Shown: positions 16,568 to 25,469 of the stretch, piece after piece
Numbering within the stretch: position 1 is the first letter of the stretch
Layout of the letters: every line of letters begins with the position of its first letter
Source: a virus
Direction: 5' to 3' (one strand)
Length of the DNA stretch: 38,258 bases
IMG/VR virus record: IMGVR_UViG_3300043313_001413
Location: 1-38,258 of that record
Program-made: the position numbers and the translations under genes
Notes under the pieces: model-generated
Databases searched by the model: none
Told to the model about the DNA's origin: nothing
What the model saw: the letters and a program-made list of their open reading frames with translations, nothing else

Positions 16568-17143
16568 CTAAAGTCCCGCGCTCAACGTCGCGTTATGCGC
16601 CTGCGTTCCGCCCGTCGCAAACGTCGTCGCCACCAGCGTAAAGTTGTTCGTCGATTCCGTAATCGTGGTTGTCAGACCCGTCGATCCAGGCACGACCGCG
16701 TAAAACGTCACAACTCCCAACACCGATGTCGCTCTCACGGTATTGATAATCCGCGCCGTCACAGACGCATTGATCGCCGCCGCCAGTGCCGCCGCGTTCG
16801 CCGTCACAGAACCCGCCGTGATGTTGTATTCATTCGCCACCGCACCCGAAGCCCGCGCCGTAAACGCCACGCCGTTAATCGTCACCGTGTCGCCCGCCGA
16901 CGGATCGCCCGTAAATGTCCCGGTCGTCGAAGCCGATACCGCCGTGTCAAAATAAACCACGTTGATGCCGCGCCCAGCCGTCGCTTCCGCCTCCAGAAAC
17001 CCCGCAATCTTCTGAATCGACGCCCAAGCTCCCGCACCCGTGGTCAGCGAACTACCACCAACCCCTGTCGGCGCAATCTCACTGGCCGTCGTCAATGCGT
17101 CGTTTGTCGTCGTCACAACCAAAACAAATTTACTCGAAGCCAT
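16568..17143 (-). CDS. Probable virion decoration protein (191 aa)
   Basis: This is a 191-residue Thr/Ala/Gly-rich beta protein. The segment GDTVTINGVAFTAR followed by AALAAAINAS and a beta hairpin recurs in phage structural proteins and probably forms one small domain (residues 78-165). It is the first gene after the major capsid protein, separated from it by two hairpins, so it may be a head decoration or completion protein. The ATG follows AGGAG. Confidence 0.65.
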   Translation of the reverse strand: MASSKFVLVVTTTNDALTTASEIAPTGVGGSSLTTGAGAWASIQKIAGFLEAEATAGRGINVVYFDTAVSASTTGTFTGDPSAGDTVTINGVAFTARASGAVANEYNITAGSVTANAAALAAAINASVTARIINTVRATSVLGVVTFYAVVPGSTGLTTTITESTNNFTLVATTFATGGTQAHNATLSAGL

Positions 17144-17165
17144 GATTAGTCTCCTTGTCTACACT

Positions 17166-17192
17166 CCCTGGGGCCGCCACAAGCCCCCAGGG
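17166..17192 (-). terminator. Hairpin downstream of the capsid gene (8-bp stem)
   Basis: CCCTGGGG (17166-17173) pairs with CCCCAGGG (17185-17192) around an 11-base loop. Read on the minus strand it lies between the capsid stop and the next ribosome site. There is no T-run after it, so it may be a partial terminator or an RNA-stabilising structure that sets the capsid-to-decoration ratio. Confidence 0.55.
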
Positions 17193-17209
17193 TTTATATG
17201 AATCTTTGC

Positions 17210-17234
17210 AATCTTATTGTTTCGCAATAAGATT
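17210..17234 (-). terminator. 10-bp perfect hairpin at the capsid stop codon
   Basis: AATCTTATTG (17210-17219) and CAATAAGATT (17225-17234) form a perfect 10-bp stem with a five-base loop. The base of the stem overlaps the capsid stop codon. It precedes the second, GC-rich hairpin in the transcript. Confidence 0.6.
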
Positions 17235-18501
17235 ACTGGTTCACGATCGCGCTAATGAGAATACCCTTCGCCGGAGCGTTTAAAAACGCCGCCTGCAAGG
17301 TGTAGCATCGCAACTCATAGGCGGTGTAGCCAGGAAGCTGAAGGAAAAATTCTCCAGGCATCCCAGGCAGCGTGAACGTCAAGTCCGTCGCGCCAGTCCG
17401 CTGACACCGCTTCATGGGCAGAATAAATGCGTAACCCTGCTTCATGAAGATGTGCGGAACCAGCTCGATCTTTCCGTTCGGGCCCCAGAAGGTAAGAGCC
17501 GTGAATCCGTTCTCAGCCTCCGCGCTCTTGTACGAACTGTCGTAACGCCGCGCGCCTGCCTGGCTCGTCACGATGTTGGCAAAGGTCGTCGGATTGACAT
17601 AAACCACCACATCCTCAATCAACCCACGAGCTGTTCCCAACGCCACCGCACTTTGAACCTTTCCGAAATTCAACGCTGTGGAAGCCGCCGAGTACGTGTT
17701 GGCCTGCCACAACGCATAAGTCGTTGCCGAGATGTTGAACAACGACCCCGTATTGACCAGGATGTTGTAGAACCCGTTCATCTCGTTGCCAACCGCCGCG
17801 TACGGATAGATCTGCACAGCCGTCGCGCTGGCCGTCTGCAGAGCCGTCATGTCACCCGCCACACCGCTCACGCTAATCACCCGCGTCGACGGATTGACCG
17901 CCGTCACGATGACAGGGCCAAGCGTATTTACTTTCACCGTTCCAGCCGTCGTGTACAAGTCCAATGCCATGTTTTCAACGCCGGACCAAATACCCGTCGC
18001 CCATTCCGCTAAGTCAATCGTCAAAGTCCCGGTCGCGCCAGTTCCCGTGTTGACCGAACTCTGCCCCATTGTCCCCGTCGCCGAATTGCCCCACATCAAC
18101 TCAATTTCAATGAACTTCGACATCGATTGAGTCAACGCATCAACAATCAGCTCGGTTGCTTCCACAAACGCACGCACGCCGCCGGAGGCCGCTTTAGCCG
18201 CCACGTCATAGGTGATCCGGTCCGCCAACGTCATCCCTGCTCCCTGAATCTGCGCGTCGCCCATCGTCGAAGCAATGGGATTGTTCAACGCCACCGCGCC
18301 CACTCCGAACGTTAAACCCGACGGAAGAGAAAGCAACACGGGCTGATGCAACATGCGCCCTTCCCGCTTGTCGTTCTCAACGAACTTGACCCGCTTCTGC
18401 AACACCGAACTTTCCGGCACTAAGTTGACAATCGCGTCCTCGTACACGTCTTTAAACAAACCCGTAAGGGTTGTCTGGGTTTCAAATTGGCTACTAGCCA
18501 T
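17233..18501 (-). CDS. Major capsid protein (HK97-fold type)
   Basis: This 422-residue protein lies directly after the scaffold and before connector genes. It begins TTLTGLFKDVYEDAIVNLVPESSVL, a helical N-arm frequent in podovirus capsid proteins. Later it has the long mixed alpha/beta core (GVRAFVEATELIVDALTQSM near 107-127), an ARRYDSSYKSAE segment near 318-330, and a beta-rich C-terminus. A good AAAGGAG ribosome site precedes the ATG. Two hairpins follow the gene. Confidence comes from size, position and overall pattern. Confidence 0.85.
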   Translation of the reverse strand: MASSQFETQTTLTGLFKDVYEDAIVNLVPESSVLQKRVKFVENDKREGRMLHQPVLLSLPSGLTFGVGAVALNNPIASTMGDAQIQGAGMTLADRITYDVAAKAASGGVRAFVEATELIVDALTQSMSKFIEIELMWGNSATGTMGQSSVNTGTGATGTLTIDLAEWATGIWSGVENMALDLYTTAGTVKVNTLGPVIVTAVNPSTRVISVSGVAGDMTALQTASATAVQIYPYAAVGNEMNGFYNILVNTGSLFNISATTYALWQANTYSAASTALNFGKVQSAVALGTARGLIEDVVVYVNPTTFANIVTSQAGARRYDSSYKSAEAENGFTALTFWGPNGKIELVPHIFMKQGYAFILPMKRCQRTGATDLTFTLPGMPGEFFLQLPGYTAYELRCYTLQAAFLNAPAKGILISAIVNQ

Positions 18502-18641
18502 GTTATTTCTCCTTTAGTTTTTTTAGGAGAACCTTATACTTCTAGCGAGTTGTGTTTTGGAGAGAGGTTCGAGAGGTCGGTTCCACTCGGGAAGAGAGGT
18601 CTCAAATGTCGGTCCGTATGTCCAAAAGCTAACGCGGTTCT
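18502..18641 (-). promoter_or_regulatory. Capsid leader with repeated ACCTCTC motifs
   Basis: This 140-bp gap between the scaffold and capsid genes is the longest in the structural block. Read on the minus strand it has three ACCTCTC copies and an A-rich stretch just before the AAAGGAG site. I see no good promoter, but a capsid-specific promoter or leader structure would fit here. Confidence 0.35.
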
Positions 18642-19631
18642 CTACTTCTTGTTCTTCAGTGAATCCAAATAGTCGTGAAACTGGTCCGAATTAATCGTCT
18701 TGCGCTCGCTGGTCCGCTCACGCGGTTTGCCAGTCGATTCCTTCGTGTCCTTCTCGGCAGCTTTCACAGCTTTCAAAAAGTATTTGCGGACCTTCTCGGC
18801 ATTCTCTTTGCCAAGCTCCTCGACAAGTTTGTCCTCGTCAAGAGCGTCATAATAAAGCTTCTGATATTCCTTCAGCTCCGTCCTTACTTTAGCCGCCGCG
18901 TCTTTGGCTGTGCAAGGCTGATGCGCTAAGTAACTCACCCGCATCACGTCCGCTACACGCTTGGCTAACTGCGCGCCAATCGGCGTGTCAATGTTCGGCA
19001 ACCCAATCTCCGCCAACGCTTCTTTGATCTGTCCCGACAACTGCGCCATCGCCTGCTGTACGCGAACCTGGTTCTCCTGCGCTAAAAGTTGCTCCGACCG
19101 AGCCTTTTCACTAGCCGACAACTCCGCAATGCGTTCATCACGCTCCAAAATAGCGCGGTCCCGCTCGTCCATCGTCTCGCGCTTGTAAACGTTCTCATAG
19201 TACCACCGTCCGACCGTCTCCTTGATCGGATCAGAAATCTTCGTCGATTGCAAAATCTTCTGTAGCGCGACTTCAGGCGTCAACCCTACCTTCGGATTAA
19301 AAAGAACTTGCGCCGGATCGGTTTTCAGAAGATCCAGAAACTGCGCCGTCTCAGTCTGCAACCGCGCCAGTTCGCTGATGCGCGGCTCAAAACGAATTCC
19401 TTTGTGAACGTACGTTTCTACTTCATCCGGTCGCAACCAGAACTCTTTGCCATCAACAAGATATTTCTGCTTGCCAGCGTTCGGGTCTACGGGAAGAGGC
19501 TCTTTACCGCCGCCCTTTGCTTCAATAGGCTTTTCAGGAACCTTGCCAGCGGCTTTATCTGTAATTCCCTTAACGAGATTCTTCGCTGTCTCGCTGGCCC
19601 CCTTAACTTCCGCGACGCCTGCCTCAGCCAT
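18642..19631 (-). CDS. Capsid scaffold protein
   Basis: This 329-residue, highly charged helical protein lies between portal and capsid genes, the standard place for a scaffold. The N-terminal 60 residues are disordered and Lys/Glu/Pro-rich. A predicted coiled coil spans about 150-200 (RDRAILERDERIAELSASEK). The C-terminal 50 residues are basic, matching the helix that binds capsid subunits in other scaffolds. No enzymatic motif is present. Confidence 0.75.
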   Translation of the reverse strand: MAEAGVAEVKGASETAKNLVKGITDKAAGKVPEKPIEAKGGGKEPLPVDPNAGKQKYLVDGKEFWLRPDEVETYVHKGIRFEPRISELARLQTETAQFLDLLKTDPAQVLFNPKVGLTPEVALQKILQSTKISDPIKETVGRWYYENVYKRETMDERDRAILERDERIAELSASEKARSEQLLAQENQVRVQQAMAQLSGQIKEALAEIGLPNIDTPIGAQLAKRVADVMRVSYLAHQPCTAKDAAAKVRTELKEYQKLYYDALDEDKLVEELGKENAEKVRKYFLKAVKAAEKDTKESTGKPRERTSERKTINSDQFHDYLDSLKNKK

Positions 19632-20029
19632 TACTCACTCCTAAACCGCAACAGCGAACTTCCGCCAGCACCCGTCGACACCGCCCACATCGCACCCGTG
19701 TACGGCTCAGAACCATCCGGCGTAAAAGGAACACTAGACCCACCTACCAAATAAAATGAGCCCGTCGTCAAACTGATCGAAAATGCCGCCGCCGTGTCAC
19801 CGGAAACCGATGCCGTAGAAGGCCCCACCAAGTAAATCGTGTTGGTGCTGGTGTTGATTAACCAAGTCCGCTTAATGTTGGCATTCTTCGTCAAAACCTT
19901 CGTCGGAGAAGCCGCCGTATTGGAAACTACCACGCCGCCCGTGTCCACAGGATCAACCGCTAAACTATATGCCCATAACCCATAACTGAAAATCCCGGTC
20001 AAAATCAATGCAAAGAATGCTGTTTTCAT
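19631..20029 (-). CDS. Secreted protein encoded between portal and scaffold
   Basis: I choose ATG 20029, preceded by AAAGGAGAGG; a longer frame to 20050 overlaps the portal gene. The 132-residue product begins MKTAFFALILTGIFSYGLWAYSLA, a clear Sec signal peptide, followed by a Thr/Ser/Gly-rich beta domain without cysteines. A signal peptide in the middle of the head gene cluster is unusual. Either the protein is exported early or the peptide is used for something other than secretion. No family is recognised. Confidence 0.7.
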   Translation of the reverse strand: MKTAFFALILTGIFSYGLWAYSLAVDPVDTGGVVVSNTAASPTKVLTKNANIKRTWLINTSTNTIYLVGPSTASVSGDTAAAFSISLTTGSFYLVGGSSVPFTPDGSEPYTGAMWAVSTGAGGSSLLRFRSE

Positions 20030-20046
20030 ACCTCTCCTTTGTCTCG

Positions 20047-22155
20047 TCAAACCACTTCCGCTAACTGCGGGCCCACAGGCTGCGGCCCGGGAATCCCCGT
20101 CTGTGGCAATACCTGACTCGGCTGCGACGGCATCCCAGGACGGCCCGTAGGCTGAACAGGATTTGTTCCGTTCACAGGCGGACCAGGAGCACTAGGCGGA
20201 GCTAGCGGCGGCCCTTGCAGACCAGGCTGTTGCGGCTGAATCTGTAACTCCGTCGGAGTCCCAGGCGGAATCGCCGGGTCGCCAATAATTCCAGCCAGAA
20301 TCGGATTAAGCGTCGCTAACGCCTGAATGTGCGCCTGAATGTGAATCAACCCCGCCTTCACGTACGGCAAATCAGGATTCAGACGCGCCTCAAGGGTGTC
20401 CAACATCGCCGTGTGCTCAAGTATGTGCATCACGTGATTGTCCGTCGCTAACACCTGCGGCTGCTGGCCTTTCATCATCGCTTCATTCTCAGCCTTCACA
20501 AGCTTCAACTGCGATTCCTGGCGATGATACAACTGCGGCAAGTCGCCTTCCGTGTACACGCCGATGTACTGCTGCGCGTCTTTAATCAAACCCGTCTTCA
20601 TCAAATTGTCCGCCATCTGCATCTTACCCGCCGGAGTCTGAAGCATCGGATTGGTCAATTCCACACTCACCGAATCAATATCGTTTAAATCCGCCGACGT
20701 GAACTCTTTTAAATACGGCTCACTCGAGACCCCGACAATCGAAGCCACTTTCGTGCCGATCATGTTCTTCTTGATCGTCTTGATCGTCCCAGTCATCGTC
20801 CCTTCAATCAACCGCGCATACGCTTTCTGCGCCCCCGAATTAAATATCACCGACTGCACCGACACAAGAGCCGCATACTGCCCGCTCGTCACGTTCTGGT
20901 CCGGTTGCCCGCGATCCATCGCGCTCAAGCCCCCAATCGTTTCCATCGCCTCCACGCACTTGTCCATCAACTGATAACTCTCCGGGGCCGAATGCAAAAG
21001 GTTCAAACTCTCCGGCTTGGCATTCTGGCCCATCTTCGGGTCATATTCCAAGTACGTCATCCCAGTGGCCAAATTCTGATAATGCAGATTCGCGCCCTTC
21101 GGACCCATGATGAGCTGCGTCGCAAAATTAATGTTGTTGGAGCTGACCGCACTCAAAAGCTCGTTGAACATCTGCTGAATCGGAATCAAATCAAATCCCA
21201 CCGTGTAGCCAAACGGCGATCCCTGCATCGTCGTCACAATCATGTCGTAAACGGGAATGTGGTCATAGCCGCCTTGCCCCTCGCCTTTATCAAGCGGCCC
21301 GTCTTCAAAGACCGTGGTTGGATCAGCCATGACCAGTAAACGACCTTGCGGCACCGCAGGCGTCCGTTCGTGAAAGAAATAAAATACCGGGATCGTTTCC
21401 GAATCATGGTGTATAAGTGTGACGAGTTTCGTGCCGTACGTCGATTCGGTATCACTGAGATTCACCACCTCATCATGAAATTTGGGATACATCGCCGCCC
21501 AATCGTACTTGTTCACCCAACGCCTAATGCACCGCCACTGCACCATATCGCGGTCCTGATGCGTCGTGTTGATGATTTGATCCAGCGGCGTCACGTTGAA
21601 ATACTCCATGTCGCCGTCGCGATGCATGAACCCAGTAGCAGGATCGCTTACGACTTCCTCGCCCTTAAACCGATTCCACAGCCCGCAAATGCTCGACTCG
21701 CCGAACACCAGACAATCCTCTACCGCCTGCTTGCCCTTGGAATCCAAATCGTACTCCTGCGCCGTGCAATAGCGATTCGACAGCCCGTTCGCAAACTCGA
21801 TAATCTCCGCCGAGCGACTGTTGCTGTTGAGCACCTGCGCTTTAAATGCGATCTTGTTTTGCGTCGTCTTGATCTTGATGTGCAGAAGAATGTTGCGGAG
21901 ATGATTCCAAAATGAACGCGTCAGCTCGCCCATCTCGCCGCTCTTGTACATCGAGGCACGCATAATCCAACCCATGTAAAAATTCATGAAGCTGTTACGA
22001 TAAAGAGCCAAGCGTCCAGTCCTGCGACATTCGTTGTAGTAACTTTCAATGCGGTCCCAAATCTCGTTAGCGCATTCCATCGTCGGAAGATTGGCAAAAT
22101 ACTTTTCCGCGCTGGCGCGTAAAGGCTTCTTCGTCGTGTCCGTCTTGTCAATCAC
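20047..22155 (-). CDS. Portal protein
   Basis: At 702 residues the length suits a podovirus portal. The N-terminal part is helical and aromatic (YYNECRRTGRLALYRNSFMNFYMGWIM). The centre has the VGFDLIPIQQMFNELLSAVSSN segment, typical of the long crown/stem helix, and the C-terminal 90 residues are Pro/Gln/Gly-rich and disordered. It is adjacent to the terminase and scaffold genes. It forms the ring through which DNA enters and leaves the head. Confidence 0.85.
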   Translation of the reverse strand: MIDKTDTTKKPLRASAEKYFANLPTMECANEIWDRIESYYNECRRTGRLALYRNSFMNFYMGWIMRASMYKSGEMGELTRSFWNHLRNILLHIKIKTTQNKIAFKAQVLNSNSRSAEIIEFANGLSNRYCTAQEYDLDSKGKQAVEDCLVFGESSICGLWNRFKGEEVVSDPATGFMHRDGDMEYFNVTPLDQIINTTHQDRDMVQWRCIRRWVNKYDWAAMYPKFHDEVVNLSDTESTYGTKLVTLIHHDSETIPVFYFFHERTPAVPQGRLLVMADPTTVFEDGPLDKGEGQGGYDHIPVYDMIVTTMQGSPFGYTVGFDLIPIQQMFNELLSAVSSNNINFATQLIMGPKGANLHYQNLATGMTYLEYDPKMGQNAKPESLNLLHSAPESYQLMDKCVEAMETIGGLSAMDRGQPDQNVTSGQYAALVSVQSVIFNSGAQKAYARLIEGTMTGTIKTIKKNMIGTKVASIVGVSSEPYLKEFTSADLNDIDSVSVELTNPMLQTPAGKMQMADNLMKTGLIKDAQQYIGVYTEGDLPQLYHRQESQLKLVKAENEAMMKGQQPQVLATDNHVMHILEHTAMLDTLEARLNPDLPYVKAGLIHIQAHIQALATLNPILAGIIGDPAIPPGTPTELQIQPQQPGLQGPPLAPPSAPGPPVNGTNPVQPTGRPGMPSQPSQVLPQTGIPGPQPVGPQLAEVV

Positions 22156-22330
22156 GCTGGATGCACCCCAAATGAATGAACACCTTGCAGTTCGGATCAG
22201 GACTCACAGGCTTCAGCCAATTCATCCCCTCCGGCTTGCCGCCGCAAATCTTGCACTTCACGTAATCGGGCATGAGCTTACTCAGCTTCGGAACTTTAAT
22301 AATCTGCTCAATCAAACTGTCGTTCACCAA
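22148..22330 (-). CDS. Small zinc-binding protein
   Basis: This 60-residue protein has the pattern CKICGG...C...HLGC, consistent with one zinc site. It overlaps the portal start by 8 bases and the preceding gene by 7, so the trio is coupled. Function unknown. Confidence 0.65.
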   Translation of the reverse strand: MVNDSLIEQIIKVPKLSKLMPDYVKCKICGGKPEGMNWLKPVSPDPNCKVFIHLGCIQRD

Positions 22331-22581
22331 GCCACCATCAACTGATTATTTTCAAAAGACGTTTTGTACCCCAGCTGATTCAAAAGAGTCTGAGAATATT
22401 TCGCCACGCCGGGAGCCGTCCGTATGATGCTGATAGACGCCGTCCTGAGTCCGGCCGCAGCCTGCGAAATAATGGTAGCGGCCAGAAGAGCCTTGAACGT
22501 TACAGCAGGGTCCGTCGTAATCCGACCCGCAACATCCGAAGCGAGCCTTGCATCAATAAACAAGTCCATTCCTTCAGCCAT
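22324..22581 (-). CDS. Small hypothetical protein (85 aa)
   Basis: This is an Ala/Ile-rich helical protein between the terminase and portal genes, overlapping both neighbours by a few bases. There are no motifs. Composition looks like a short soluble helical domain with a hydrophobic stretch near residues 28-42. Confidence 0.6.
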   Translation of the reverse strand: MAEGMDLFIDARLASDVAGRITTDPAVTFKALLAATIISQAAAGLRTASISIIRTAPGVAKYSQTLLNQLGYKTSFENNQLMVAW

Positions 22582-24037
22582 ATTGAAATGCCTCCTCCAA
22601 CGCGCGGGCGTCCTGAGATTTCCGGTTCGGTTTGTCGAAGCTCAAATCAACAACGCGCACGCCGTCAATCATGTAGTCGGGAGGGATGGGATTATGATTG
22701 AAATCGACGTTGCGCGTCAGATAGACCAGCTGCATCAAATGATCAAAATGCCGGGCAAATACGTCCTGGTCCAGCTTGTCACGCTTCTCGTCCCAGACCG
22801 CATTAGCCAAGCAATGAATCGTCATTGCGCATTCAGGCGACACCAAAATTTTGCCCTGGTTCACTAACTGCCGGAACTGATTGAGCATCGCGTCCAGCGT
22901 CTCAGCTTTGTGCACAGGCACAAACGACATTCGAGGATGCACGTTGATCTCGTTGATAAGAATCGGGTCCGCACTGTCCGACACCATCGTCGCTTTCCAA
23001 CCGTCGCCCCACAACTTCACAGCCTGGCGATCAATCGCCTCCGCAATGCGATCCGCACGAACGTCTGTGCCGGAAAACATCAATTCGCTCTCGACTTGAA
23101 GCACCGCTTCCCGATACAAATATGACCCAAAACCGACAGCCGTGTAATCTTTGTAGCCCCAGTCAATTCCAATGTAGCGATCATAAAACGCATAGTACGG
23201 ATCTTTCTTGACGGGCCGCACATACGCACCCTTCCACTCCGGCACAGCCGCCCGCGATTTGTTGACGACCCACTCGCATTCGTACTCACGTTTCCATTTG
23301 TCGTCGCCGTCCACGCTCTTCAACGTCTCGCGCTTCCATTCGTTGATCCGCTCTTCGGTGTATACGTCCGGGTCCATCCGGTGCGCATCCCAGATCGTTA
23401 ACCGAATAAGCCATCCCTCCGCTTCCGCTAATTGCCGATACCGATACAACGGATGCGACCGCGTATCCGCCGGAGTAGAACTCAAATAAAGATACCCGCC
23501 CTCGGCGGAGAAGAGAGCGGGCATCACGACCGAATCGACCAGCGAATCAAGGGAATCGACATCTCGCGCTTCATCAATTCCGGCCTCATGAAACTCCTGG
23601 CCGCGACGAATCCGATGCTGCTGGTTATTCGAGCCGCGAAAAATGATGGAGGATTTATTCGGAAATTCCAGAATGAACCGCTGCCGATTGAAAACGGGCC
23701 GACTGTCGTCAGGACACTCTTCGTAAGTTTTCTGAATGATCGGCTCAATGTAGTCGAGCAACCCGTCTTTGACAGGCGCAAAGAACCCCGCCTTCCAGCT
23801 AGGTTTTTCCAGGCAATGCTCCGTAAACATCATCAACATCTCGGAAGATTTCCCGAGGCGGCGGGTCGTTTCAAAATAGATTTTGCGGCTGATGAGTTTC
23901 GCTTTCTCGATGGCGGCCTTCAAAAACTTCTGAGTACTGCGACGGCGATAATTCAACCGCCCGAGCTTCCAGCTATATGCAATCGCTTCCTCGCGCGTCG
24001 GAGGCGGCGCGTTCAAAATCATATTAGTGACGCCCAT
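22574..24037 (-). CDS. terL: Terminase large subunit
   Basis: This is the ATP-driven packaging motor and nuclease. The Walker A-type loop is TTRRLGKSS near residues 57-65. The Walker B is GIDEARD near 153-159, with the catalytic Glu after Asp. The RNase H-fold nuclease follows, with IGIDWGYKD supplying the first Asp, MVSDSAD the second, and HFDHLMQLVYL at the third position. ATG 24037 follows a GGGGGTGGGA run; a GTG two codons earlier is also possible. It overlaps the small terminase gene. All key acidic residues appear intact. Confidence 0.95.
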   Translation of the reverse strand: MGVTNMILNAPPPTREEAIAYSWKLGRLNYRRRSTQKFLKAAIEKAKLISRKIYFETTRRLGKSSEMLMMFTEHCLEKPSWKAGFFAPVKDGLLDYIEPIIQKTYEECPDDSRPVFNRQRFILEFPNKSSIIFRGSNNQQHRIRRGQEFHEAGIDEARDVDSLDSLVDSVVMPALFSAEGGYLYLSSTPADTRSHPLYRYRQLAEAEGWLIRLTIWDAHRMDPDVYTEERINEWKRETLKSVDGDDKWKREYECEWVVNKSRAAVPEWKGAYVRPVKKDPYYAFYDRYIGIDWGYKDYTAVGFGSYLYREAVLQVESELMFSGTDVRADRIAEAIDRQAVKLWGDGWKATMVSDSADPILINEINVHPRMSFVPVHKAETLDAMLNQFRQLVNQGKILVSPECAMTIHCLANAVWDEKRDKLDQDVFARHFDHLMQLVYLTRNVDFNHNPIPPDYMIDGVRVVDLSFDKPNRKSQDARALEEAFQYG

Positions 24038-24368
24038 TCCCACCCCCGGCAGGCACTAATTGTTTTGAATCATCCTCCAGCTTTTTGATCATGTCAAAGA
24101 TTTGCTGTGCACTGCGTACACTGTCGTTCGGCGTGATGTTCGGATTCGTGATCACAACCTGGATCGGTTTGCCGATCCCCCACTCCGCCAGCATCTTAAA
24201 CGCCTGCAATCTTTCCGTCAGACCAGCAGGCATCTTCGTAATCCCTTCTCTGCTTAACTTGTAATCGTTTTCCTTCCCCGCCGCGACACGACCCACAAAC
24301 TCAACTAACTTTTCTTCGTCGATTATTTCCGCGCACCGCTCAAGAAACCAATCACACCGCCGCGCCAT
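24024..24368 (-). CDS. terS: Probable terminase small subunit
   Basis: This helical, charged protein (114 residues from ATG 24368) overlaps the large terminase start, where the small subunit is normally encoded. It has a helix-rich N-terminal half (WFLERCAEIIDEEKLVEFVG), a segment ITKMPAGLTERLQAFKMLAEWGIGKP that resembles small terminases or DNA-binding packaging factors, and a C-terminal helix. It should recognise the packaging start and regulate the motor. Assignment rests on position and helical pattern. Confidence 0.7.
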   Translation of the reverse strand: MARRCDWFLERCAEIIDEEKLVEFVGRVAAGKENDYKLSREGITKMPAGLTERLQAFKMLAEWGIGKPIQVVITNPNITPNDSVRSAQQIFDMIKKLEDDSKQLVPAGGGNGRH

Positions 24369-24408
24369 AAGCACCCCGCCTCTTTAAATTCAAAACACCA
24401 CGTCCACG

Positions 24409-24639
24409 CTACCAAAATTTGAGACGGTACAACAGCCGTTTAGCCCTGAGCGGCACCAAGTAATGAAAAAACCAAAACCGCTTGAACTCCTCAGTCTCCG
24501 CCAAGAAAATCATCGAACGCGCGTCTTGAGCGGCCCACCATTGCTGTTTCGAGTCAAGATCCAGCCGCGCAATCCGCTTTTTGTCGTCGGGCCAGCGGTA
24601 CTCAGCAATCGTCGGCCAATGAATCGGTCCGCAATTCAT
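24409..24639 (-). CDS. Small Trp/Arg-rich protein (76 aa)
   Basis: This basic, aromatic-rich protein (six Trp) has a C-terminus ending LLYRLKFW. It is coupled by ATGA to the preceding gene. I recognise no family. Its position upstream of the terminase fits a late-unit accessory gene. Confidence 0.6.
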   Translation of the reverse strand: MNCGPIHWPTIAEYRWPDDKKRIARLDLDSKQQWWAAQDARSMIFLAETEEFKRFWFFHYLVPLRAKRLLYRLKFW

Positions 24640-24878
24640 CGCTCCAGTGATCCAGCTAGAGCGTTTCCATGCGTCCCGTACCCCATCGCCAAATTAAATT
24701 TGTTCGCCTCGAATTCCAGCTTGACCACGCGAGCCGTCAAATCCGCTACATTTCCGGACATACCGTTAAACGATTGAACCAGGGAATCGTATTGGAGCTG
24801 CGTGACGACAACACGATCCGGAAATTTCCGGTCCAACCACGCCACTAAGCCGCGCAACATACTTTTTAGAGCCGTCAT
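24636..24878 (-). CDS. Small helical protein (80 aa)
   Basis: The ATG at 24878 forms a TGATG overlap with the upstream stop, so I use it rather than a TTG one codon earlier. The basic, hydrophobic N-terminal helix may be membrane-associated. A coiled-coil stretch (NVADLTARVVKLEFEANKF) follows. Function unknown. Confidence 0.6.
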   Translation of the reverse strand: MTALKSMLRGLVAWLDRKFPDRVVVTQLQYDSLVQSFNGMSGNVADLTARVVKLEFEANKFNLAMGYGTHGNALAGSLER

Positions 24879-25198
24879 CAAAAACCCCGGTTCGCAAAAA
24901 TATTCCCAATAGCTGCGAGCACGTTCGGAAGCGCGTCAGCGTCGATAATCTTTTCAATCGGATGCCCCTTCGCATCAACGCTCGTCAGTTCCCAGAGCCC
25001 GGCAAAATTTGTGTTCTTGAATTGCCGGAAGCGAAAAGTAAAGGATTCCGAGAATACGTACGGGTCCTGCTCGACGGAATCAAGCTGTTTCTGACGATCC
25101 AAGAGCTGCAACCGGACACGCTGCTGGTCTTCGCGAATCGAAACGTCGTTTGGATTATCAACGGACCTCTGCCCGCCGAGCGTCCGCGTCTCAGGCAT
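24878..25198 (-). CDS. Small hypothetical protein (106 aa)
   Basis: This soluble protein has a charged helical N-terminal half and a mixed C-terminal half (TFRFRQFKNTNFAGLWELTSVD). It overlaps the upstream gene by eight bases. No motif is recognised. Confidence 0.6.
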   Translation of the reverse strand: MPETRTLGGQRSVDNPNDVSIREDQQRVRLQLLDRQKQLDSVEQDPYVFSESFTFRFRQFKNTNFAGLWELTSVDAKGHPIEKIIDADALPNVLAAIGNIFANRGF

Positions 25199-25469
25199 TG
25201 CCCGCCCCGTCTATCTTTTGCGTGAGGTCTTCGATTTGCCGTGACGACTGAGAAATCAGTTGATCCAGAAACGCAAGCCCCATCGCCACGGCGGGCGCGT
25301 CACGACCTGACACCTGAGAGGCATGGATGACCGCTTGGAAATCACGAAGCATCGAGTGCGTTTTGCGGGCCATCTCCAGAATCGGCGCGTAGTCGCCAGA
25401 CTCGACGGCTTTTTTGAGTTCGGCATTGAAATCGACGGTGACGGGCGGCGCGGCGTTGTTCCCGCTCAT
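25191..25469 (-). CDS. Small helical protein (92 aa)
   Basis: This all-helical 92-residue protein has regular hydrophobic spacing and no cysteine. It is coupled by ATGA to the KTSC gene upstream. It may be a structural or regulatory partner of its neighbours. No family is recognised. Confidence 0.6.
   Translation of the reverse strand: MSGNNAAPPVTVDFNAELKKAVESGDYAPILEMARKTHSMLRDFQAVIHASQVSGRDAPAVAMGLAFLDQLISQSSRQIEDLTQKIDGAGNA

Noticed and set aside
16595-17149. 184-residue Arg-rich plus-strand frame
   Set aside because: It is an antisense shadow of the probable decoration gene caused by codon bias; the Arg/His composition is typical of such shadows.
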